DNA of 64,000 nt from Symsagittifera roscoffensis (taxonomy: Eukaryota > Xenacoelomorpha > Acoela > Convolutidae), in assembly GCF_963678635.1 (NCBI RefSeq), contig NC_087062.1, positions 5,260,193 through 5,324,192 of the forward strand, given 5' to 3'. Shown piece after piece: positions 55,288 through 64,000 of the stretch. How positions within the stretch are numbered: the stretch's first letter is position 1; each line of letters begins with the position of its first letter. The notes beneath the pieces were generated by a model that saw only the letters and a program-made list of their open reading frames with translations, was not told the origin of the DNA and made no database searches. A program made the translations under genes and the position numbers.

Positions 55288-56607
55288 CTGAAATACATGT
55301 TAGAAATAGGTTCAGAAATAGTTCACCATGATTTTTTTTGTCTGATTTTTTTGTGACTTTATTTCCTGAGGGGATGGTGTTTTTTTCGAAAAAAAATTTA
55401 AAACAAACTTTGAAAAGTGTAGACACTTCAAAAACGCATTTTCCGCCCTAAAAACAAGTTCAAATTGGCATCAATTGCCCTTTTCAAAATTGTCTTCAGT
55501 CTACTGATTCGGATAATATATCTATGCCGAATTCGCCTGCGCGCTTCAATGAAATATGCTTCCAACAAACACAGGTGTTAGAAAAGAATATTACGATACA
55601 AATCTTCCATTGACTTTGGATATTTAAAAAAAAAGCAAATCGCAAATTCAAAGTCTAAATCTAATCTAGCAGTCAAAGTGAAACTCTTGTAGCTGTTGCA
55701 AGAAACTGGAACAGCAAAAATGTAACAAATAAAAAAAAATTATCTAATTCAGTCAATTTTTGCACGCAAAAGCTAATTTTTCAAACAAAAAGTGCGTCAT
55801 CTCAAGATTATCTGTACGTTAACTTTTGCTCTTTCAAAACTCCGTCAAAACCGGCAGATTGATCTTTTTAATAAACATTATCTGTTCCAACTTTTTGCAA
55901 CTTATTACGTCACAATTATTATGTCATAAGCATGAATAACTCTAACCCAAATTACATCCACATCTGTTCATGCTACTGGGTCTCTTCAACGGGATCCCAC
56001 TCCGCTCAACGTGTTCTAACTCCTCGAGAAGCAACCTCCGAAACTCCTCAGTGAACAATCCGCTTAAATAAGCAAATAGTAATACCAGATGACCAATTTA
56101 TAAGTACGAAATGAAAAACTTCAACATTTAGTTTACATTACGAGGCCAAACTGTGCATTCTGTGCATTGTAAGCGGATTCCTACTTGTACTTTTATTTTT
56201 CTTCAATTATTACCGAAGTAAAGAAAATGTTAAGCAGAAACTCAAACTAACTTATTTAGTTTATAGACGCCCTTCACGTCTTTAGACTCTGTGAGAAGAT
56301 TCCAAACAGGTGTTTCATCAATTTGTTCGTCGCCCGTTTTTGCTGATTTCTGTAGCATTTCCACAGCTGCTCTCAACTCCGGCTCAACGAACTTTTCCTT
56401 GAAAACTTCATTGTATGTAAACAAAGCTGGATGTAAATGCGGAAACTCAGCCCAGGCTTGATCTAGAAGATCTGCATATTTGATCCAAAACTCTGGTTCT
56501 TCATAAAATTTATTGAAATTGGGTTTTTTAGCTGACAATTCTCGTTCGCCAACTTCAATTGCCCGCTCAATGGCACTTTTGATTTTATTTTTATCCCCTT
56601 CGACCAT
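54803..56607 (-). CDS. OGFOD2-like 2-oxoglutarate/iron(II) oxygenase
   Basis: Three exons join in phase: 56607-56252, 56062-55956 and 55287-54803, giving 315 residues (human OGFOD2 is about 350). The start ATG 56607 sits in a good context (aaaATGG); an in-frame ATG at 56679 is an alternative. A helical N-terminal part leads to FTEEFRRLLLEELEHVERSG and a double-stranded beta-helix core. The iron triad is H213, D215 (HHRDSSLATLNV) and H271 (LHKGGHMHAALP), and the 2-oxoglutarate Arg is R281 (GHRVNLIMW). The substrate of the family is not established. A broken paralogue lies just downstream. Confidence 0.88.
55956..56062 (-). CDS. OGFOD2-like exon 2
   Basis: 107 bp, AG at 56064-56063 and GT at 55955-55954, phase 2 in and phase 1 out. 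Encodes LFTEEFRRLLLEELEHVERS and PSSMNRCG, matching the OGFOD2 block before the core. Confidence 0.88.
56252..56607 (-). CDS. OGFOD2-like exon 1
   Basis: From the ATG at 56607-56605 to a GT at 56251-56250, phase 2. Acidic helical stretch ending KDVKGVYKLN, in the position of the poorly conserved N-terminal domain. Confidence 0.75.
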
Positions 56608-57351
56608 TTTCGTAATAGAAAAAAAGTAGCCCGTTGCTTGAAAGTGGCACTGAAAGCTCGGACAACGAAAAGAAACCAATTTTGATCAGTTAAGTTTTAT
56701 ATATTTAATGAAAACCAGAATTCACTCTGGACGCAATGACGTCAAAAATTTTATAAAACTCTCGCCTTATCTGAAATCTAAACATTCTAGAATTGTTTTT
56801 GACAGCATCAAACCTTCAGATAACATGAACTCGATTCAACTTAGCCGCTGTTAATGTTATTTGTCTCAAGGTTGCTTCAGACAGAAAAACTGAACCATGA
56901 CCAATTTGCAATTGCAACTTGACCAATTTTACAAGTGAACCAACTTGCTACAAACGATTTAGCTTGCATCTAACGATCTGAGTTTAAGTCCGGGGTGGCT
57001 TTCTAATAGAGTAATTTCGGTTAAGGTACACCGTCTGTTCGTCACGCTATCTTATTTTCGGCCGAAAAAATTCGTGCAACTTCTAAGTCTAAAACCAATC
57101 CTAATCTTAGTCTTATATCTCATAGTCTCAATAGATCTAGTGTAAACTAGTATTTGCGAGGTTTAGAATCCAGAACTGTTCTGAGGAAGAGCAACTGTTT
57201 GCTAAGTTAGGTTTATAAATAGTTTCAACATTACAAGTTATAGTAAGTTTTAGCCATGGATCATGATTGGTTAGTTCTAAGTGTTTTAGAGACGGAGTTA
57301 TCAGGAATATAATAGGATATAATACTTACTTGTTTTGGACTGTTTCCAAAT
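56608..57351. other. Gene-poor interval
   Basis: Promoter-side flank of the OGFOD2-like gene. It contains a tRNA-like B-box phrase ('gagtttaagtccgggg', about 56980) and no supported exon. Confidence 0.4.
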
Positions 57352-57551
57352 NNNNNNNNNNNNNNNNNNNNNNNNNNNNNNNNNNNNNNNNNNNNNNNNN
57401 NNNNNNNNNNNNNNNNNNNNNNNNNNNNNNNNNNNNNNNNNNNNNNNNNNNNNNNNNNNNNNNNNNNNNNNNNNNNNNNNNNNNNNNNNNNNNNNNNNNN
57501 NNNNNNNNNNNNNNNNNNNNNNNNNNNNNNNNNNNNNNNNNNNNNNNNNNN
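57352..57551. other. Assembly gap (200 N)
   Basis: Exactly 200 N, the usual placeholder for a scaffold join of unknown size. Sequence order across it rests on the assembler. Confidence 0.99.
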
Positions 57552-58899
57552 ATCAGGGTATCAGGCGACTTGTCTCAAAAAATATTCCAATATGAAACAG
57601 TTCGGGAAAATACGAAAATGATTGAAAAAACTGTCCGGCGATTTAAAATAGTCCGAAAAAATAGTGCCAACTTATCTTTGTATTTAAAAGCCAGTACGCA
57701 AAAAATGTCCTTTGTTCGAACAACATTAACAACAAAATAGTGACCGCCGCAATATCGGATGATATCACTTGAGAAAATCAGGCGACTTGTAATGTCCGAA
57801 TTGGACGAATAATTTGGCAATATCTTCTGGGATGATCTTTTTTGTTCCAATCACATGATAAATTGTTTTCAGTTTTTAAGCTAAAATTAAAGAGCTAGTT
57901 ACTTGAACTTGATGCCTTTTTGTTCGATGATTGCTTTGTAAAGGTAACTCTGCGCAGAAAATTCCGGTGAACGGTAAGCGAATACTAAGCCGAATAAACT
58001 ATGTTTACATATTATCTTGGCTAATTAATTTTGTTCTATTCACGACACCAAAAAAATAGTTATTACCAGCAAAAAACAAGGAAATTGAGAAAATGTAAGC
58101 ATCTCTTTTTATCTGAAAAGTTCTTCATTCGATTGCCTAGTTTTTGCTATGACAGCTGCGGTGAAAAAAAAATCCAGTGAGCGGCAACCAGATTATCTTG
58201 CTTATATTGTCGTTAATTTAATTGTTTTGCAGCGAAGTTTTGGCTTTTTTAGTAACCATAGATAAGGTTACATGCCTCTGACTGCACATGAAAATATTAA
58301 GATGCATCTTTTTTAGTATAAATTTTGTTTATAACTTGCTTCGAAAACCGTTTTTACTCAATTGGAATTTCAATATATCATTTTGCATTGCATGTATTGA
58401 ATATTGAGTCACGAGATGATTTGAATTTTTTGTTTTAAAATTCAATCAGTAAACGAAATATTTATTTTTACAAATGTTTCCGTTTTCTTTGGAACTAATT
58501 TTTACGCTGCAACTTTATCAATTTACGGATGAAAACCTTCAATAAAACAAAAACTTAACTTGTTGATTTTATGCTTCGAATTTTAGTTCAACTGAAACAT
58601 AATGACGCTTTTTGTAGGTTTTGAAAATATTAGTGAAAAAGACAAAGCCTTGATTTTTTTGGACTTTAAGTTGCTCATCAAGGAACTAAGTATCCTGAAT
58701 ACCGGTCTCAACTTACTTTAAAAAAATCAATCTCAAAGATTTAATTGCATTAAAAATTAACCTAATTCAATCTTTATTTTGAATTAGATTATCTAAATTT
58801 TAAATTGGTGAGAATTAGTTTGAGATAAACAAATCTAATTTGTGTTATAATCACCAACTGCGTACAAAAACGATTATAGTGAACTTAACGACCTATGGG
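57552..58899. other. Gene-poor AT-rich interval
   Basis: No exon, RNA gene or clear element seen. A 37-bp phrase at about 58583 ('aactgaaacataatgacgct') recurs at about 59851. Confidence 0.4.
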
Positions 58900-59260
58900 A
58901 CAACCCCATTGCAGTCGCAAAATGGCTCAACACACCAATATAATGGGGCACATAAGAAATTTTTTTCGGTTCTCCGGGATTATTAAAAACTGCCCCTGAA
59001 ACGGGGCACGGGTGTTTATCTCGGTTCTCCTTACCAAAAACTGCCAGCCCAGAACGGGCTTTACTCAGTATTGTCAGAAGGGGGCCCTTACTGTTGGTAG
59101 CGAACCCTGGGAAGCCACAGTTACTGTTTTAACGACAAGACGAAACAATCAATCTTTTGACTGTGGAGAACTGAAAATAAACGGTAATGAAGACACGAAT
59201 TAGACAACCCCTGATGCTGCGGCTACAAACAACAACAACAACATAATAATAATGAACTCA
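58900..59260 (+). repeat. LINE/SINE-like 3' tail with hairpins
   Basis: Higher GC than its surroundings. Two similar modules, each 'cggttctcc' followed by a hairpin ('actgcccctgaaacggggca' and 'ccagcccagaacgggctt'), precede a tail 'ctgcggctacaaacaac' with (CAA)n then (TAA)n. Such tails end many non-LTR elements or the SINEs they mobilise. No reverse transcriptase lies upstream. Confidence 0.5.
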
Positions 59261-60990
59261 GTTGAACATTTCAACGCCACAAGTTTCTAGCTATGGCTAT
59301 TTTCAATCAATTATATCCATCATTTGACTTAGTTTCACTGCTGCGTTTGGATTAATTCTAAAAGAAAAAAACAGGAATTATTCCTATAATATTTCACTGG
59401 AAAATTGAAGTTTCAACTTTACGTTATCTCGTATCGTCATCAGCTTCTCTATCAAATTTTTGGAAAATCAGTTTGTTCTGCCTAACACTTTCAAAAAAAT
59501 TTGAATGCTGAAACTTTGAACAAATGGTTTTTAAAAATTTGTACGGCAAAACAACCCCCTTAAAGACTTTTTTCATAGGGACGCGGATTGACCTTCTTAT
59601 GACAAAATTCCCTTTTACGAATTGGAATTTATGCAAAAAATGAGAATTATACAATTTTCATTCATGAAAAAAGCATGATAAGCGTTTTTTCCATACAAAA
59701 ACCCAAGTTTGCAAAAAAAAATTTCAAACAGATTGCATGCAGTTTTTTTCGAATTTCTGCCTATAAAGTAGAAGAGACACAATTTCATCAAACAGAATCA
59801 TAAAAAAATTGCAATAAAGTTTTTGTGAAGATAACGATTTTTTCTTGATTTTAGTTCATCTGAAACATAATGACGCTTTTTATAGATAACGATAATGACC
59901 GGGAGTGTCAAATTCAGTACATATACCTACTTGGCATATTCCAACACGTAGTTTAATCTAACAATTTTTTGCCGTTAACCTAATAGTTTTCTCAAGAAAA
60001 TTTTTTTTAAGTTGTGCTTCAGGGCATAACACAAGTATTAAGTCAAACACAAAAAATCTTTGATTCCCTTAGAGTTTCTTTAGACTCAATTTGAACTTAG
60101 TAAGCTACGAGAGACAGAAATCAGAAAGCTTATCCTCGGTCATATTTTTGTTTCCTACGTTTTTGCAAAACATGGTTTAGCAACGAGTCAACAAATTTCT
60201 TCTTTAGCAACGTGAAGAAAATGAGATGAAACGCACCAAATTATTCTTTATTCACTTATTTTCTAAATTTAAATTATAATGATAGTCAAGAGCAGTCTCA
60301 GGTAAAATGAAATAGTTCTCCAGCTATAAGATAATCTGCTTAAAATTTTCAACTAACAGGTTTTCAGGTACTGTGAGTGAGTGAATTGGAGCGCGTGTTG
60401 AAAATTACGTGATTCAAAATACGGCAACAAAATGCATCGGAGATTTAACAACTTATGTAAAAAATACGGCAACATTTAAACACCCGGGTTTCAAAGATTT
60501 TATTGTAGAGTTCCATAAATTTTTAGTCAATATTGACATTTCCTCGGATTTTTGTTGTTTAAGTTTTGTATGAAAATAGTTTTCTTTTTAATTTACAAAT
60601 ACGAAACATGTAAGACAGGCACAAATATGCTATAACGTGACCACCCAAAGGATCCCAAACTTGGTGGTGATTTTTGAGCGTCAGGCTCCCGGGAGTGTCA
60701 GGCTCCAAAAGCTCTCATGACAAATCATGCCGTACCAAAATATAACATGTACTAAAATCACCTGTACCATAAGACCCCATGCCAATTAAAAAGATCACAT
60801 GGATTACGAAATAAAGACATGATCAAAAAAAATCAGAAGCAAATCTGAGTAATGATACCTCAATTATTTAGTTTCACGCTTTTAACTAACAATGTAAGAT
60901 AACCAAATTCAAAATGGACTCTTTTTTAGGATTAACATACTGCCACCACGTATTTAATTTACTGTTAATATGATATTGAATTAGAACATC
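59261..60990. other. Gene-poor AT-rich interval
   Basis: No supported exon. 'gggagtgtcaggctcc' near 60691 makes a small direct repeat with 'gcgtcaggctcc' just before it. Otherwise unremarkable. Confidence 0.4.
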
Positions 60991-61001
60991 TCAATAAAAA
61001 A

Positions 61002-61600
61002 ATGCATACTTTTCGCAATATCTCAATTTTGAACTCATGGAAGGGACGGAATCTCACCAAAAGGCCAAACCAAACAGTTTTTAGTTTTTGCGGTCAAGAA
61101 TTTCAAAACAGCGCGATACAAAGGCAACAACACACTGGCTCTGCAGCAAATGGAGATCACATAAGTTTCCGAAAACTTTCATCACTTTGGGGGGAAATTA
61201 TTTCAAACAGCAATGAGAATAGTCAGGAAATCAACGCAGGACGCTCGGAAGTTTCACAGCTCATCAAAAGAAGGAGACAGTTAAGATTCAATTAAATTGG
61301 GCAAACAGCCAGATCATTGAAGCTAGTTTGCAATTGGTGCAGAACGACAGGGCAACCCAACTGTCCTTGCGCACTATTGCCACAGATGACCGTCACTTCG
61401 GAATACCAGATCGTTATAAGCAATTTTGTCTCCTTGATAGCGGAAAACAAAATTCGGAATGCATATCAATTTTGGCGATATTGAGAACCTGAACGCACTC
61501 AAGTTGTACAACAAAATCTGGGTGGTAGGCGATACCTTAAAAACTTTTCCTGGGTTGACGATTTTATCCAACTTGCGTTTACGCCCAGCTCAGAACTAAA
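61002..61600 (+). mobile_element. MULE (Mutator-like) transposase relic
   Basis: Coding remnants in three frames: a first part ending SEVSQLIKRRRQ (61002-61295), then IPDRYKQFCLLDSG, then after a shift NKIWVVGDTLKTFPGL. The order 'F.L.DSG ... L ... W..GDxTxKxxP' matches the start of MULE transposase domains, with the first Asp of the catalytic triad. Stops and shifts make it dead. No terminal inverted repeats were found. Confidence 0.6.
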
Positions 61601-62330
61601 CGCTTATCAATATATAGCAGACTCCTAACTGCTTTTAAATTGCTTATCGGTGACGCAACCCCGAAAAGGTTCTCGATCGACTGTGAAATTGCGGCGTTGA
61701 ATATTACGTCTCATTACCACAGTGACATTAACGGTTGACATTAACGGTTCCGAAAAAGGTATTTCAAAATGTTTTTAACGCAGTATAATTTTGTCTAATT
61801 ATCAAGTTTTCTCAATTTGAGTTAGATTTATTGAAAGCGCAAATTATAATTTCACGCAAAGTTCTTCCAAAATTGGTAACAATTGCTGCAGAAAATCCAA
61901 AAAATGGGAGGTTTGGATTAAGAAATACTACATATGGGAAGTTAAATAACACAATCTTTACACATGGGAGGTTGAAATATAATCTTTTCAATTTGAAATT
62001 CAGAGTTCATTGGACGAAGCTAAACCTTATTTAGCGAATTAAAGCTTCATATAACCAGAAAAAGTTTTTTTAACCTAATTTTCCGGGCAGTTTTTACTTG
62101 AACAATGCTCGGCTGGCAATGACTTCAAGCTGGTGCGACTGGCTAAGGTCTAGTACAACTAAGAACTACGAGCAGTGATTACCACCCCAATGGTTCAAAT
62201 GTTCTGGTAAATACCCCTGCTCATACCAGAGAAATCCTCCTCACCGGCGGACGCCTAACAGGTACTTTGACGCAAAATCTTAAATTTTGCAAAATTTGTT
62301 TGTTCTCCATTCTCACGCTTTGTAGTTTTT
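61601..62330. other. Gene-poor interval
   Basis: Contains a tandem 'gacattaacggtt' at about 61722-61748 and a triplet of 'acatgggaagtt'-like phrases at 61930-61980. No supported exon. Confidence 0.35.
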
Positions 62331-62335
62331 TAAAA

Positions 62336-63440
62336 ATGCCACCAAAGAAAGCTTCAAAAATGCCACCAAAGAATGAGTGCCACAGTATAGATTAATTCAA
62401 GGATCTTACTTCTAGGCAAGCTATGACATCGTGTTGCTCATCTGAAACTGCAATCACCTTCCAATCAACCACTGGATGGGTCCTTCCTTGAACGAATAAA
62501 AACGGAGCATTACATTCCGCTGACACCTTCAACATGACGAAAAGCAACGAAGCAGAGGCAAATTGGTCAAAAAAGGGGTGAAAAGACAAACGAACGAAAA
62601 ATCAAAGCGTCACAGAAACGGCCGGCTCAATTGGCAAAAACGCGGGGACAGCAACACAGAGATGCAGTCGTCATCAGAAGAAGAAACCCCAACTGCGAAC
62701 AGACGCGCAGCAAGATGGATGTCAGTTTCATCTTCATATTTGGAGCCTACATCTAATTGTAATCACGGCTAGTATTTTTAGAATTCTTTTGCTGAGCAAT
62801 TTTTTTTTTAATTTAGATAACTATGACCTTTTGTTGCGGAATATTTTAAAAAAAGACAAATTTGGATTTGTCGAAATTAGAACACAAGCCAATTGAAAAC
62901 TACGAATCCAAAAAAATTATCCCCCACCCCTCTTTTGATGGTTAGTACGTTTGACTAGAAAAATTATAACGTTTTACGGATATATTTTTATATCAAGTTC
63001 AATTAAGAGTTGTCGACTGAAGGAAGCAAGACCAAAAAACACGAAACACCCGAAAACACTACATCGTCTGCTAGTTCTGCACTCATTGATGGTAGGTAAT
63101 TTCGAGTAACTTGCTGTTTTTTCCTGTTCTTTGGATTTGAAAAAATATGCATCTGTTGCGGGCAAACAATTTTGAAAAGATCACTTTTTATAAAAGCTTT
63201 GTGCGAAAAATAATTGAAATTCTTCCCAGCACTGCTTTACGATTATTCTGTTTAACACACGATCAAAAGCAGTTCGAAAACAAGTTGGATACTTCTCTTT
63301 TGAACATCCACGTGAAAGAATCTTCTCATTACGAGGCTGACCCGAATTTTCAGATGGCAAGAAGAGCTTGCCTTGCCAGATACGCCTCCAATATAGACAT
63401 TGGGCTACTAATGGTGAACTTTGCTGTCAAATCTGGTTGA
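62336..63440 (+). CDS. Unrecognised basic protein, candidate multi-exon gene
   Basis: Two 3' exons are the firmest: 63010-63095 (LSTEGSKTKKHETPE...) and 63230-63440, joined by a 134-bp GT-AG intron in phase 2. The last exon gives 70 codons beginning TALRLFCLTHDQKQFENKLD, containing MARRACLARYASNIDIGLLM, and ends with a stop. Upstream, a basic Ser/Glu-rich open stretch (about 62557-62760, MQSSSEEETPTANRRAARW) and a possible start MPPKKASKMPPKNEC at 62336 look coding, but I could not fix their splice sites. The family is unknown to me. Lys/Arg-rich low complexity suggests a nuclear protein (inference). Confidence 0.4.
63230..63440 (+). CDS. Last exon of the unrecognised gene
   Basis: Acceptor 'ttcttcccag' and a stop at 63438-63440. 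Its GC content is above that of the flanks. The phase fits the exon 63010-63095. Confidence 0.5.
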
Positions 63441-63639
63441 CTTCTGGCAGACTTTTCATATTTTTTATTATGGGAGTCCTCACGACACTAAAAATTGTTA
63501 AAACTCTTTTTTTTAGCAGAATAGCGATGTATGTTCAACCGTAACCGCAAGTTAAGTCACAAATTGTTCCAAAACATTTGATTAATCCTAACAACTGCTT
63601 TCCCATCCGGTGTCTTTTGCCTTCTCCTTCAACACATAA

Positions 63640-63960
63640 AATGCTTTTTTGACTTAAAGTCTGAAATAAATCCTTCAACTTAAGAATGTTGTCATTTTTT
63701 CTTATGTTTTGAATTGAACCATGACTTGATGCCACTTTTTTGATTTTCTCTAACTTTGTCAGAAAAAGCTCTGTTCACTTTAAACTCCAATTAGACTTAT
63801 GAATTGATACCTACTTTTTGATTTTCTCTGTGAGCTTCAACTTTAACGAATTGTCTCTTGCCTTGAAAATTTGAAATGTCTTATAACTCGATATTTACTT
63901 TTTTCTCTTCAATTTAAGCAAAGGCTTGAACTGAACTGAATGATGATTTACAACTAGTTT
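63640..63960. repeat. Degenerate tandem repeat of about 80 bp
   Basis: At least three units carry 'tgacttgatgccacttttttgat', 'tgaattgatacctactttttgat' or 'taactcgatatttactttttt' followed by 'tctct'. Units start at about 63721, 63799 and 63882. Confidence 0.55.
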
Positions 63961-64000
63961 TTTTTATTGTTTTGATCTTGGAGCCTTAACTTCAAGTAAA

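Noticed and set aside
1-64000. CRISPR array, bacterial operon or prophage
   Set aside because: No regularly spaced identical repeats with unique spacers, no ribosome-binding sites or clustered short-spaced genes. Introns throughout show a eukaryotic genome.

Overview
The window looks like nuclear DNA of an invertebrate animal. It is AT-rich, its genes are split by GT-AG introns, long introns are full of repeats, and the recognisable proteins are animal types: a Rho-family GTPase, a BRE1/RNF20-RNF40 ubiquitin ligase and an OGFOD2-like oxygenase. LINE, Ty3/gypsy, MULE, MITE and tRNA-headed SINE-like debris fills much of the rest. I cannot name the species. A 200-base run of N at 57352-57551 is an assembly gap.

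Layout. (1) 67-6724, minus strand: four exons of a Rho GTPase whose 3' end lies outside the window. Its intron 187-2684 holds an intact, intronless DUF1295 membrane-protein gene on the opposite strand (1002-1919). (2) 8320-31774, plus strand: a complete 17-exon BRE1 gene. All phases join to 992 residues, from the coiled-coil N-terminus to the C-terminal RING. Its introns carry several minisatellites, SINE-like repeats, a foldback element and a LINE. (3) 31250-48741: a three-fold tandem repeat of about 5.8 kb. Each unit starts inside BRE1 exon 16, carries the RING exon, and continues into an opposite-strand, dead Ty3/gypsy-like retroelement. The gag end of that element survives once, at 48742-49560. 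Units 2 and 3 share a frameshift that replaces the last residues of the RING exon. (4) 51307-53918, plus: a small two-exon, single-pass membrane protein gene. Its intron holds two oppositely oriented hAT-type MITEs with 8-bp target duplications. (5) 54103-56607, minus: a three-exon OGFOD2-like gene followed by a broken partial paralogue. (6) 57552-64000: gene-poor, with a LINE/SINE-like 3' tail, a MULE transposase relic, and the last exons of an unrecognised plus-strand gene ending at 63440.

The single-copy genes do not form a pathway. BRE1 is the E3 of histone H2B monoubiquitination, the Rho GTPase is a cytoskeletal switch, and the OGFOD2-like protein is a 2-oxoglutarate/iron oxygenase. The most unusual object is the triplicated BRE1 3' end. 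It places spare, splice-phase-compatible terminal exons downstream of a working gene, and the duplication junction put a pyrimidine tract in front of an in-frame AG.

All exon calls come from reading splice sites, phases and remembered family motifs by eye. No alignment or database search was run.
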